Source of the DNA: Pseudomonadota bacterium
GTDB lineage: Bacteria; Pseudomonadota; Alphaproteobacteria; Rhizobiales; Hyphomicrobiaceae
Length of the DNA: 64,000 nt
Direction of reading: 5' to 3'
NCBI GenBank assembly: GCA_023412805.1
Contig: JAEZRM010000157.1
Span: 49,659 to 113,658, forward strand
Below are positions 8,103-16,600 of the stretch, piece after piece (positions within the stretch are counted from its first letter, which is position 1; each line of letters begins with the position of its first letter). Made by a program: the position numbers and the translations under genes. Below the pieces are notes generated by a model that did no database searches, was not told the origin of the DNA, and was given only the letters and a program-made list of their open reading frames with translations.

Positions 8103-9512
8103 TCACCGACATCCGAGCTGCCGCTCTTGGGCCTGCAACGCATCGACAGCAGCGCGATTGGCCGGCGACATCGCCGCACGCGCAGCCTGCTGATCGCGGA
8201 AGCAGGAGGATGTATCGAAGGCCTGCCGCGCACGCGTCGTGGTGAAGCAATAGCCATGGCTGTGCCAGATGGCATTGCGGCGGAACCAGAGATCGTCGCA
8301 GCTCGTCGCCGCCGCGGGCTGTGATGCGGGTGCCTGCACGCGCGGCGGCGGCGCCATTGGCATGGCGGCAGGCTGCGGCCGCGGGACAGCCACGGAGCGG
8401 CAGCACGCAATCCAGTTGCTGTGCGCCCATCCGCTCATGCCGTCGATCAGTTCGACACGACGCCAGGCGCCGCGGCTCTCGTGCACCTTCAGCAACGTGT
8501 CCGGCCCCATGGTGGCAATGCGCACATCGCTTGGCAGCGGCCCCGTCCTGAGGGCGAGGAAGTTGTCGCCCTTCGGATCGAGCCCGGTCACGTAGTGGTA
8601 CTGCTCAAGCACCGCTTGCGGCATCCCGCGCGGGCCGGACGGAATCATGGGCGCATTCGGCGGCGCATCGGCCGTGCGCCGCGGCGCTGGCGCACCGGTG
8701 CCGGCGAAAGCTACCTCATCGACGAGCGACGAGTTCTCCCCGGGTATCTGTGCCTCTTTCGTCTCCTGTTGACCGGCGGCGCGCACGCGGCGCATGACCG
8801 CGTGCACGTCGGCACCCGCAAGCGACATGTTATCGAGGAGCGCACGCGTGAACGGGCTGTTGCGCCCTCTCCCGTCGAGCGCGACGTTTCCCGGCTGCGT
8901 CGAATAGACGATGAACGATCCCACACCGGCATACACGCGCGCGAGGCCACGGCCCCCGCCCGCCGAGCGTGACTTCTCGCCGCCGACGGCAATACCCTCG
9001 GCGAAGGGATTATCGCGGCAGGCATCGAGAATCACGATGCGCGTGCGTGAAAGCCGCGAGAGATCGGCGAGCAGCGCATTGAGCGGAACGAACTGCCGGC
9101 GCACGCCATCCTCGCTCTCGACGCGCGCATCGACCGGCGCGAGGTAGTTCTCGCCACCCATCTGCAGGGCATGACCGGCGAAGTATACGAGCGAGACGTC
9201 ATCGGGCTGAAGCTGGCGGGAGAATGCCGCGAAGGCATTCATCATCTCGGCGCGCGAGAGATCGAGCTTCAGCGTCACGTCCCAGCCGAGATCGCCGAGC
9301 CGCGCCGCCAGATCCTGCGCGTCGCTCCCGGGATTGGGCAGCACGGACGTGTACTGGTAGGCCGAATTGCCGACCACGAAGGCGCGCCGCGTGGCGCCCT
9401 CGGCCGGCTCGACCGTGCCGGCCGTCAGGGCCAGCGCCGCTGTCGCCATGAGCAGCGCCAACCGCGCCCGCCAATGCGCCCAGAACGCGCACGTGAAGAA
9501 AGAAGCCCCCAT
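8103..9512 (-). CDS. Caspase-like (peptidase C14) protein with SH3 and YARHG regions, exported
   Basis: A 469-residue product. A hydrophobic N-terminus (about residues 15-40) looks like a signal peptide. Residues about 42-260 form a caspase-like domain with catalytic H114 (YFAGHALQ) and C165 (LDACRDNPF). After a Pro-rich linker, residues about 315-375 carry an SH3-like segment ending WAHSNWIACC. The last 65 residues have a YARHG-type pattern (LWFRRNAIWHSHGYCFTT, ending ERQLGC). Start placed at 9512 because GGAGG lies 9 bases upstream, inside the codons after the alternative ATG at 9527. Such orthocaspases are probably cysteine proteases cutting after basic residues; target unknown. No partner gene nearby. 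Confidence 0.88.
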   Translation of the reverse strand: MGASFFTCAFWAHWRARLALLMATAALALTAGTVEPAEGATRRAFVVGNSAYQYTSVLPNPGSDAQDLAARLGDLGWDVTLKLDLSRAEMMNAFAAFSRQLQPDDVSLVYFAGHALQMGGENYLAPVDARVESEDGVRRQFVPLNALLADLSRLSRTRIVILDACRDNPFAEGIAVGGEKSRSAGGGRGLARVYAGVGSFIVYSTQPGNVALDGRGRNSPFTRALLDNMSLAGADVHAVMRRVRAAGQQETKEAQIPGENSSLVDEVAFAGTGAPAPRRTADAPPNAPMIPSGPRGMPQAVLEQYHYVTGLDPKGDNFLALRTGPLPSDVRIATMGPDTLLKVHESRGAWRRVELIDGMSGWAHSNWIACCRSVAVPRPQPAAMPMAPPPRVQAPASQPAAATSCDDLWFRRNAIWHSHGYCFTTTRARQAFDTSSCFRDQQAARAAMSPANRAAVDALQAQERQLGCR

Positions 9513-9568
9513 CAAGCCACCCTCCATGAACTCAGGAGGGAACCAATAGCCGATAAGGGGCCGCTTTT

Positions 9569-10666
9569 CTATTCGGCCGGAATGGCGACCTCGGGCTCGG
9601 CCACCGCAACTGCGGGCTTCGGCACCGGCACCTCGGCGGGTCCGCCAAACGCGCTCTCGTTGAGGCGCACCCAGTTGTCGAGCTGCGCGACACCGTCCGC
9701 AACGCCGATCTCAGGCTTCCAGCCGAGAACGCGCTCGAGCTTGCGCACGTCGCTGATGTAGACTCGCTGGTCGCCGGGACGCCAATCGTCGAAGCGAAGG
9801 GGGATCTTACGGCCCATACGCTGCTCCAGCAGGCCGACCAGATCGACGAGCGACAGAAGCTGGCTGGTTCCGCCGCCGATATTGAACGCCTGCCCCTTGA
9901 TCTTGTCGGGCGACATGATCGCAGCCTCGTAGGCCCGCACGAGGTCGTCCACATGAAGCACGTCGCGGACCTGCTTGCCGTCGCCATAGATGGTGATCGG
10001 GCGGCGCAGACGCGAGGCGATGGTGAACCATGCAACCCAACCCTGGTCCTCGATGCCGAACTGACGCGTGCCGTAGATGCACGACTGGCGGAACGCGGTC
10101 GCGGGGATCCCGTACATCCGCGCATAATCGAGCGTGTACTGATCCGCGGCGCCCTTCGAGCAGCCATAGGGCGAGAGGAAATCCAGCGCCTGATCCTCGT
10201 CGATGCCGTGCGGGCGATCCACATACGCGTAGCGATTGCCGCGCAGCTCGTAGCGGGCGCCTTCGATCTTGCCGTAGACCTTGTTCGTGGAGGCAAAGAT
10301 GAAGACCGCCTCGGGTGAATGCCGGCGCACGGCGTCAAGAAGATTGAACGTGCCGAGCGCGTTGATCATGAAATCGGTACGCGGATCGGTGACCGAGGTC
10401 GTGACCGCGACCTGCGCCGCGAGATGGATCACGGCATCATAGCGTCGCTCGGAAAGCACACGCTCGACGGCTGCCCGCTCGCGTATGTCGACCTTCTCGA
10501 AATCGAAGGATGTGCCATCGCGCAGCCAGTTGAGGTTCTGGTCCGTACCGTCGCGCGAAAGATCGTCCAGCACTGTCACGCGCCAGTTGCGCGTTCCGAA
10601 GTAACGGGCAGCATTGCAGCCGACGAAGCCGGCTCCCCCTGTAATCAAAACCCTCTTACCGCGCAT
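9569..10666 (-). CDS. NAD-dependent sugar epimerase, CDP-paratose 2-epimerase (RfbE)-like
   Basis: A 365-residue extended short-chain dehydrogenase. The Rossmann glycine motif GGAGFVG is at residues 10-16, and catalytic Y167 and K171 lie in SPYGCSKGAADQY with S126/T127 in FASTNKVYG. The STNKVYG, PYGCSKGAADQY and FRQSCIYG-x-RQFG-x-EDQGW motifs are those of the CDP-tyvelose/paratose epimerase branch, and point to a nucleotide-linked deoxy or related sugar. The C-terminal 30 residues are an Ala/Pro/Glu-rich extension. Transcribed away from the second epimerase gene across a 335-base structured gap, so the two could share regulation. The nucleotide and sugar are not proven. Confidence 0.85.
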   Translation of the reverse strand: MRGKRVLITGGAGFVGCNAARYFGTRNWRVTVLDDLSRDGTDQNLNWLRDGTSFDFEKVDIRERAAVERVLSERRYDAVIHLAAQVAVTTSVTDPRTDFMINALGTFNLLDAVRRHSPEAVFIFASTNKVYGKIEGARYELRGNRYAYVDRPHGIDEDQALDFLSPYGCSKGAADQYTLDYARMYGIPATAFRQSCIYGTRQFGIEDQGWVAWFTIASRLRRPITIYGDGKQVRDVLHVDDLVRAYEAAIMSPDKIKGQAFNIGGGTSQLLSLVDLVGLLEQRMGRKIPLRFDDWRPGDQRVYISDVRKLERVLGWKPEIGVADGVAQLDNWVRLNESAFGGPAEVPVPKPAVAVAEPEVAIPAE

Positions 10667-10803
10667 TTCGCCTCCTCGAGGACCATTTCAATCGGACCGG
10701 CAGCCCCACCCGAGCCACACGAGCCCGACCTGCTGGCGCAACCGCACCTTGAGACGCAGTGCCAGCCACAATGGTTCAGACCCCTGATATTATTGGAGCG
10801 AAC

Positions 10804-10941
10804 ATGAACAAAAGCCGTGCGCTGCACAATGGCCCTTTGCACGGCAGGCTGCCGGTATTGCAGGCCTGCCTCAGGCTATTGTGCAACACCGCTCAGACGG
10901 AACATTCGCGCTTGCGCCGCGTTCATGGCCGGTTCATCTGA
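10804..10941 (+). CDS. Possible small protein or leader peptide, 45 aa
   Basis: A short frame starting at an ATG preceded by TTGGAGCGAAC, a good ribosome-binding site with a 6-base spacer, and ending at TGA 10939-10941, 60 bases before the second epimerase gene. The product is basic and Leu-rich with no signal peptide. The nested inverted repeat 10823-10885 lies wholly inside it, so it could be a translated leader whose reading alters folding. It may equally be a chance frame; no relative is recognised. Confidence 0.25.
   Translation: MNKSRALHNGPLHGRLPVLQACLRLLCNTAQTEHSRLRRVHGRFI
10823..10885. repeat. Nested inverted repeat (two-stem structure)
   Basis: Outer arms TGCACAATGGCC (10823-10834) and GGCTATTGTGCA (10874-10885) pair over 12 positions with one G-T pair. 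Inner arms GGCAGGC (10843-10849) and GCCTGCC (10864-10870) pair perfectly. Together they would make a long RNA stem or cruciform upstream of the glycan operon. It is not followed by a T-run, so a simple terminator is less likely than a leader structure or binding site. Confidence 0.55.
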
Positions 10942-11001
10942 GGTTGCGCAGGGAGCATGGTTTGCAAGTCTTGGCTGCGAAGGCAGGGAGCGTCCGTATC
11001 A

Positions 11002-11955
11002 ATGAGAATTCTCGTTACAGGGGGAGCGGGCTTCATCGGCTCCCACCTCACCCGGCGCCTGCTCGCCGACGGCCATGAAGTCTTCGTAATAGATAATGAA
11101 TACAATGGCTTACGCAGCGCTGTTCCTGCTGGCGCGCATTTCGTGTTCGGCGACGTCGTCCGGCCGGAAGACCTCGAACCGGTCTTCGAGAAAAAGCTCG
11201 ACGCGGTATGCCATCTCGCTGGTCAGGTCTCCATCATCCGAGCCTTCGACAATCCCGTCGGTGATCTGCGGACGAACACCGAGGGCACGGTGAATGTCGT
11301 GCAACAGTGCCTGAAGCACCGCGTGCCGCGTCTCATCTATGCAAGTTCGATGACCGCCTATGGCAATTGCGAACGCGTGCCGACGCCTGAAACCGAGCCC
11401 TGCAGCCCGGACGCCTACTACGGGATCACCAAATATGCCGCCGAGCGGTACGTCCATGCGACGGCCATCCGGCCGGATCTCGACTTCGATTTCCGCGTGA
11501 CTTCGTTGCGCATGTTCTGCGTCTATGGCCCCGGCCAGGCACTCGACAACCCCTACCAGGGCGTGCTCGGCATCTTTACCGGCCGCCTTATTCGCGGCGA
11601 GCCGCTGATCATCTTCGGTGATGGCGAGCAGACGCGCGATTTCATCTATATCGACGATATCGTCGAGGGCTGGGTCACGGCTCTCACCAATGAGAAAGCC
11701 GCCGGCGGCATCTTCAATCTCGGCAGCGGGCGCTCGACCACCATCAAGGACCTTGCGAACTACGCCGCCGGCGCCTTCGGCCACAAGCCGGGGGAATACG
11801 ATATCCGCTACGCACCGGCCCGGCCCGGCGAGCAGCGCCGTGTCCAGGCCGACATCTCCCACGCTCGCGCGACGCTCGGCTGGGCACCACGCACGCAGCT
11901 CGCGGACGGTCTTGCCGAAACCGTCCGCCAAGGACGCGCGCTAACGGGCGGCTGA
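11002..11955 (+). CDS. NAD-dependent epimerase/dehydratase (nucleotide-sugar)
   Basis: A 317-residue extended SDR. GGAGFIG at 7-13 binds NAD; S116, Y140 and K144 (YYGITKYAAERY) form the catalytic triad. Ends of the protein carry the GDGEQTRDFIYIDDIVEGW and FNLGSGR motifs of UDP-glucose 4-epimerase-like enzymes. It heads a same-strand run to 17161: 7 bases to the first glycosyltransferase, then overlaps and short gaps. The ATG at 11002 has GGGAG upstream and begins the family sequence MRILVTGGAG; a longer frame adds an unlikely basic leader. It probably prepares the donor sugar used by the three downstream transferases. Confidence 0.88.
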   Translation: MRILVTGGAGFIGSHLTRRLLADGHEVFVIDNEYNGLRSAVPAGAHFVFGDVVRPEDLEPVFEKKLDAVCHLAGQVSIIRAFDNPVGDLRTNTEGTVNVVQQCLKHRVPRLIYASSMTAYGNCERVPTPETEPCSPDAYYGITKYAAERYVHATAIRPDLDFDFRVTSLRMFCVYGPGQALDNPYQGVLGIFTGRLIRGEPLIIFGDGEQTRDFIYIDDIVEGWVTALTNEKAAGGIFNLGSGRSTTIKDLANYAAGAFGHKPGEYDIRYAPARPGEQRRVQADISHARATLGWAPRTQLADGLAETVRQGRALTGG

Positions 11956-11962
11956 GACAAGC

Positions 11963-13057
11963 ATGAAACTCCTTCTCGTCACCTCGTGCGATGCCTGGAC
12001 GCGCAGCGTTTCGACCATCCATCACTATGTCGCCGCCGGTCGCGCGCTCGGACACGATGTCTCGCTCTACGGTCCTCCAAACCCCGAGCTGCCATCGCTC
12101 CCCTACACGACCGATCTCGACGGCGTGGATCTCGCGCTCTTCGTCATCCAGGTGCCGGGCGACTTTCCGCAGATGCCGCATCTCGCGCGCCTCATCGATG
12201 CGATCCCGCGCGAAAAGCGCGCCGTCGTGGATCTCTGGGGCCGCTACAATGAAACGATCTTTATCGAGCACGACTTCAATCACCTCGAGAAGATGGACGG
12301 CCATCTTGGCTGGGAGTGGGATGAGGCATTCCGAGCCATATCGGACGTCATACTTCAGCCGTCGCTGAGCCCGCTGCGTCCGGACGTCGGCTCGTTCCTC
12401 TTTCATGCTTTCGCGCCCGAGGCCGTTGCCGCACCCGAGACGAGCGTCGAGCAAGCTGCTGCGCGCTGGCGTGACAGCGAACGCTGGTTCGGCGTCGCTT
12501 ATGTCGGCAGCAACTGGCAACGCTGGGAGCAGGTGCGCGATTTCCTCAAGGCGCACGCCGCCGTGCGCAAGGACGTCGGCTGGGCAGGGCTCATCGGCTG
12601 GGATTGGAAGGAACGCCCCGAGTGGGCGATCCAGCAAGGCATGGCCGGCATCGACACCGATCCCGAGCTCATGCTGAACCTCGAGATCACGATCAAAGAC
12701 GGTGTGCGCTTCGACGAGATCTTCCGCTATCTCAATCAGTCGAAGTTCGCGCCGATCTTCCATCGCCCGCTCTTCCGTCATTTGAACTTCGTGACGGCCC
12801 GCTCCTTCGAGACTTTCCATGCCGACAGCGTGCCCCTGCTCATGCTGCCGAAGCCCTTCGTCGAGGCGGTGTATGGCCCTGCGGCCCTGGCGCTCGTGCC
12901 GGGCGATGACGTCGCGGCCTACCTGACCAAGGCCGTCAAGGAACCGGAGCCCATCTGGGATGCCGTATTGAAGACACGCGCGCACCTCGCAAAGCATCAT
13001 TCCTATGCACGCCGCTTCGATGAACTGGCGGCGCTCGCAGCCGGGCGCAGTCGATGA
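11963..13057 (+). CDS. CgeB-like glycosyltransferase, copy 1 of 3
   Basis: A 364-residue protein that opens with the Rossmann-like MKLLLVTSCDAW and carries a central VAYVGSNWQRWEQVRDFL segment and a C-terminal FVTARSFETFHADSVPLLML segment. The last matches the Glyco_trans_1_2 (CgeB) pattern, where the acceptor/donor cleft motif is F-E-x-x-A-x-G-x-P. No membrane segment is seen, so it is cytoplasmic or peripheral. It overlaps the next gene by 4 bases (ATGA). Copies 2 and 3 share layout and motifs. Donor and acceptor unknown; it could also be annotated only as a hypothetical protein. Confidence 0.7.
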   Translation: MKLLLVTSCDAWTRSVSTIHHYVAAGRALGHDVSLYGPPNPELPSLPYTTDLDGVDLALFVIQVPGDFPQMPHLARLIDAIPREKRAVVDLWGRYNETIFIEHDFNHLEKMDGHLGWEWDEAFRAISDVILQPSLSPLRPDVGSFLFHAFAPEAVAAPETSVEQAAARWRDSERWFGVAYVGSNWQRWEQVRDFLKAHAAVRKDVGWAGLIGWDWKERPEWAIQQGMAGIDTDPELMLNLEITIKDGVRFDEIFRYLNQSKFAPIFHRPLFRHLNFVTARSFETFHADSVPLLMLPKPFVEAVYGPAALALVPGDDVAAYLTKAVKEPEPIWDAVLKTRAHLAKHHSYARRFDELAALAAGRSR

Positions 13058-14112
13058 ACATCCTGTTCGTCATGAAGCATCGCGGCAATGCGGGGAACAC
13101 CCACGCCGTGGCGGATTACATGCGCGTGGCGCCCGAGTTTGGCCACCGCGTCGCAATCTTCGGCCGCGCGCTGCCCTGGCTTCCCGAGATCAACTTCTCC
13201 GATCAGGTGCGCGAGTTCGACAAGGTCGTCTATCTCTTCGAGTCCGAGATCTACCGCCTGAGCCCCGTGCACGAAGCGACGCTGATCGGCGCCATTCCGC
13301 GCAGCGATCGCATGATCCTCGACATGGACGGGATGTATAACCCCGTCATCTGCCTCGACGGATACGACCGCAATCACGACACTGAGGAAGAACGCGCCCA
13401 GTGGATCGAGCACTATCACGCGCTCGCCGAGCGTGTGCATAAGCCGACGATTGCGCCGCCCGCGACACCGCGCGACGTCCCGCTGACCTTCTACGGCTAC
13501 GATCCGGCGCTCGAAACCGAGCCCGCCTCCGCGCCGGAAAAAATCTACGACATTCTCCACGTCGGTCATAACTGGTGGCGCGGGCGCGACATCGAGAAGG
13601 TGCTCCTTCCCGTCGTCTCCAAAAACCGCGAGAAGATCGGCCGCGTCTGCTTCGTCGGCCTGTGGTGGGACAAGCCGCCGACGGAAGCCGGATCAGGTAA
13701 TCCACTCGCCTTCGCCTTCGACTCAGCCGAGTTCAACCGGCTCGGCATTGAGACGCAGGATTCGGTCATGTACGACCAGGTCGTGCACACCATGAGCCAG
13801 GCGAAGATCAATATCTTCACTCAGCGCCCCGTGTTGCATCACCTGCGCCATCTCACGCTCAAGTATTTCGAGACCTTCTACGCCGATACGATCCCGCTGA
13901 TGGTGCTCGACACCGACCACGCCGCCGACGTCTATGGGCCGGCCGCGCGCGAGTTGACGCTGACGGCCGCGAATGCCGACGAGCGAATCATGGATGCGCT
14001 CGCACGCCCCGCGCGCTACCGCGAGATCGTGCAGGACGTGCGCCGTCATCTCGCGAAGCACCATGGCTATGACCGGCGCATGCAGGAGCTTGCTGCGGCG
14101 CTGAAGAACTGA
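13054..14112 (+). CDS. CgeB-like glycosyltransferase, copy 2 of 3
   Basis: A 352-residue paralogue of the preceding product. Matching landmarks are MNILFVMKHRGNAGN at the start, IYDILHVGHNWWRGRDIEKV in the centre and LRHLTLKYFETFYADTIPL near the end. Also shared is an internal aspartate/tyrosine segment of the form D-x-x-G-x-Y-N-P. The start codon overlaps the upstream stop as ATGA, implying translational coupling. Sequence divergence from copy 1 is large, so the duplication is old and the copies may add different sugars. Confidence 0.7.
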   Translation: MNILFVMKHRGNAGNTHAVADYMRVAPEFGHRVAIFGRALPWLPEINFSDQVREFDKVVYLFESEIYRLSPVHEATLIGAIPRSDRMILDMDGMYNPVICLDGYDRNHDTEEERAQWIEHYHALAERVHKPTIAPPATPRDVPLTFYGYDPALETEPASAPEKIYDILHVGHNWWRGRDIEKVLLPVVSKNREKIGRVCFVGLWWDKPPTEAGSGNPLAFAFDSAEFNRLGIETQDSVMYDQVVHTMSQAKINIFTQRPVLHHLRHLTLKYFETFYADTIPLMVLDTDHAADVYGPAARELTLTAANADERIMDALARPARYREIVQDVRRHLAKHHGYDRRMQELAAALKN

Positions 14113-14137
14113 AGAGATTGCGGGAGCGCAGCGCACG

Positions 14138-15187
14138 ATGAAGCTGGTGTTCGTATATTGGGGCTTCGAGAACGCCGGCAGCATGCTGGACCTCAAGGGC
14201 TACGCGCGCGCTGCCGAGGCCGCAGGCCACGAAGTGACCGTCTATGGCCCGCCGGGTCACGTATACGCCCTCAACTATTCCAAGGATCTGACGAACGCCG
14301 ATGCCGTCGTCTTCGTCGTCGAATGGACGACCGACCTCCAGTTCGGCGATCGCCTCGACTGGCTGCGGCTCATCTCGTCCGTGCCGCGCAGCCGCCGTGT
14401 CGTGATCGATTGCGACGGCGCCTATAACGATCCGATCGCCTTCCGCGGCGACTACAATCACAAGACGCCGGAGAAGAGCCGCGCCTGGATCGAGATCTGC
14501 GACAGCATCGCCGACAAGATCTGCCAGCCGACGCTGAAGCCCGAGCGGGCGAACGTTATTCCCTTCCTTTTTCATATCTACGATCCCGCCTGGGAAACGC
14601 CGCTCGACTTCTCTGCCAAAGAGTTCGGCATGATCTATGTCGGGCACACCAAGTTTCGCTGGCACGGCATGTCGCAGGTGCTGCGCGGCATCGAGCCCAT
14701 TCGTGACAGGCTCGGACGCATCGGGCTCGTTGGCGAGGGTTGGGATGCCCCGCTCGAGTGGACGGAATGGAAGGAGATCCGCGACGACTACTATGTCGAT
14801 CGTGACTATCTCAAGCGGCTCGGCGTCGAGGCCCTGGGTGCGGTCAAGTATGACGAAGTCATTGCGACCATGAGCCGGGGCGTTTTCAATCCCGTCATCT
14901 ACCGCCCGCTCTTCGAACGGCTCGGCTTCGTGACCTGCCGCACGTTCGAGACGCCGGCGTCAGGCACGATCCCCCTCTTCCTGCTGGACGAGGACTATGT
15001 CCGCGGCGTCTTCGGCGAGGACGCCGCCGCACTGGTGCTTGGAACGTCACCCGAGAGTAAGATCCTCGATGTCGTCGACCGACCGAAGCACTACGCTGAT
15101 ATAGTGATGGGCATCCGCGAGGACTTCCGGCAACGCCATAGCCCAGCGGCGCGGCTCAAGGATCTGATCGAGATCATCGAAGCCTGA
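14138..15187 (+). CDS. CgeB-like glycosyltransferase, copy 3 of 3
   Basis: A 349-residue third paralogue: MKLVFVYWGFENAGSM at the start, GMIYVGHTKFRWHGMSQVL in the centre and CRTFETPASGTIPLFLL near the end. This copy keeps the S-G-T-I-P form of the CgeB motif best, so it supports the family call for the other two. A ribosome-binding GGGAG lies upstream of the ATG in the 25-base gap after copy 2. The next gene starts 4 bases after its stop. Confidence 0.72.
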   Translation: MKLVFVYWGFENAGSMLDLKGYARAAEAAGHEVTVYGPPGHVYALNYSKDLTNADAVVFVVEWTTDLQFGDRLDWLRLISSVPRSRRVVIDCDGAYNDPIAFRGDYNHKTPEKSRAWIEICDSIADKICQPTLKPERANVIPFLFHIYDPAWETPLDFSAKEFGMIYVGHTKFRWHGMSQVLRGIEPIRDRLGRIGLVGEGWDAPLEWTEWKEIRDDYYVDRDYLKRLGVEALGAVKYDEVIATMSRGVFNPVIYRPLFERLGFVTCRTFETPASGTIPLFLLDEDYVRGVFGEDAAALVLGTSPESKILDVVDRPKHYADIVMGIREDFRQRHSPAARLKDLIEIIEA

Positions 15188-15191
15188 TAAA

Positions 15192-16568
15192 ATGACCAAT
15201 GCCATCGGGCCAGATCTGCATCGGAGCGGCGAGGCGGCAGAAAGTGCTCCTCCCGTGCGGCGCATGGGCCTGCGCTACGGCTTCAACGAGATCAACGGCT
15301 GGTGGCATTTATCCGATGGCCCGCATGGTGAAGCGATTCGCCGCCGTCTGCGCCTGATGGACACGCGCCTCGTGCGCATATTCGTGTTCGACCCGCAAGT
15401 GCCCGATCCCTTCGCCGACTGGCGCAGTTTCGCGGCTTTCGTGCAAGGCGTACTCGATGCCGGCGCCGTGCCTATGATCACCTTCGCACGCTTCGAGCCG
15501 CCATTCGACAAACCCGCCAACATTCGCACATTCGTCGCGCGTTGCCGGGAGATCGTTTGGTGCTGCATCGAGCAGTGGGGGGCGAACCGCGTTAAAGATT
15601 GGTTCTGGTGCATCTGGAATGAGCCGAACAACAAGATCATCGGCGGCGATCTGACCTACGAGCAGTATCATCGCATCTATGTCGAAGTGGCGACGCGTAT
15701 TCACGAACTGCTCGCGCCGCATCTCGGCACGCAGAAGGCGCGCATCGGTGGCCCGGCCATCGACGGCAATCACCGGCCTTATTGGATGGACTGGATCGCC
15801 CGCCTCGTCGATGACGTGGACGATCAGCTTCTCGGTTTCGTCTCGTGGCATCGCTACGGCGACTGGCGGCCGGCCGTACCGAGCGCATCGCTCGAACTGG
15901 AGATGTGGAACTCACCGGACGCACCGCTCGGCCCGACCTACGAAGCTCTGCTCATGGCGCAGACGCCGACGTACGAAGGTCGCGCACGCGGTGTCGCGCG
16001 TCTCCTCAAGGGGCGCGACATCCTCAATATCTGCGGTGAGCTCAACACGATCTCGCATCACGAGAACTACTACACGCTCGGCCTGAACCAGGACGTCTTC
16101 GGCGCAACCTTCTACATCTCGGCGCTGATCCATCTCATTCGTGGTGGTGCCGACGCCGAGATGCGCTGGACCGCGACAGCGCACGGCACCGACGCCTACG
16201 GCCTTCTCTCCATGGAAGGCGAGCCCATGGCGCCGGCGCTCGCCAAGCAGATCTTCGTACAGCACGTGCAGTATGGCGATATCGTCCGCTTTCCGCCGAC
16301 ACGGCTCGAATTTCCCGAGATCGACACCATCGTCGCTTCGCACGAGGACGGACGGCTGAGCGCAGTCTTCGTCAACACGTCGCGACAGACGGTCAAGCTC
16401 AATGCCGTCGAGTGGGATGGCGCGCTTCGGTCATGCGGCGAAGTTCTCCGCCTGGATATGCGAACTGGCGCGCGCGTCGAGCGCGCAGACTTTGACGGCA
16501 CGGTTCAGATCGACGGTTTTGGCATGGCCATCGTGACCAACTGCGCATCCTCGACCATAATCGACTGA
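15192..16568 (+). CDS. Glycoside hydrolase-like protein, GH39/clan A type
   Basis: A 458-residue barrel protein without a signal peptide. The clan A acid/base motif W-N-E-P-N is at 142-146 (E144), and a plausible nucleophile is E283 in NICGELNTI. Early segments GLRYGFNEINGWWHL and FVSWHRYGDW also fit family 39 (xylosidase/iduronidase). The C-terminal 80 residues form a beta-sandwich-like segment. Being inside a glycosyltransferase operon and apparently cytoplasmic, it may trim or transfer a sugar on an intermediate rather than degrade food polysaccharide. In-frame ATG at 15264 is an alternative start. Confidence 0.8.
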   Translation: MTNAIGPDLHRSGEAAESAPPVRRMGLRYGFNEINGWWHLSDGPHGEAIRRRLRLMDTRLVRIFVFDPQVPDPFADWRSFAAFVQGVLDAGAVPMITFARFEPPFDKPANIRTFVARCREIVWCCIEQWGANRVKDWFWCIWNEPNNKIIGGDLTYEQYHRIYVEVATRIHELLAPHLGTQKARIGGPAIDGNHRPYWMDWIARLVDDVDDQLLGFVSWHRYGDWRPAVPSASLELEMWNSPDAPLGPTYEALLMAQTPTYEGRARGVARLLKGRDILNICGELNTISHHENYYTLGLNQDVFGATFYISALIHLIRGGADAEMRWTATAHGTDAYGLLSMEGEPMAPALAKQIFVQHVQYGDIVRFPPTRLEFPEIDTIVASHEDGRLSAVFVNTSRQTVKLNAVEWDGALRSCGEVLRLDMRTGARVERADFDGTVQIDGFGMAIVTNCASSTIID

Positions 16569-16600
16569 GAAACACGGGTACGGGCTGAGGGAGACGACGG

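Larger units (their letters stand above)
10667..11001. other. Divergent intergenic region between the two epimerase genes
   Basis: 335 bases separating two genes transcribed in opposite directions, so it must hold promoters for both. It contains a nested inverted repeat (10823-10885) and a short open frame with its own ribosome-binding site (10804-10941), listed separately. No recognised operator or tRNA. Confidence 0.6.

Noticed and set aside
7644..9512. Caspase-like gene and DUF985 cupin considered as a defence system
   Set aside because: The caspase-like protein has a signal peptide and no sensor or effector partner, unlike cytoplasmic defence caspases.
11744..13000. Antisense frame of 418 codons over the epimerase and first transferase
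   Set aside because: Composition is that of a shadow frame; the sense-strand genes have clear motifs and starts.
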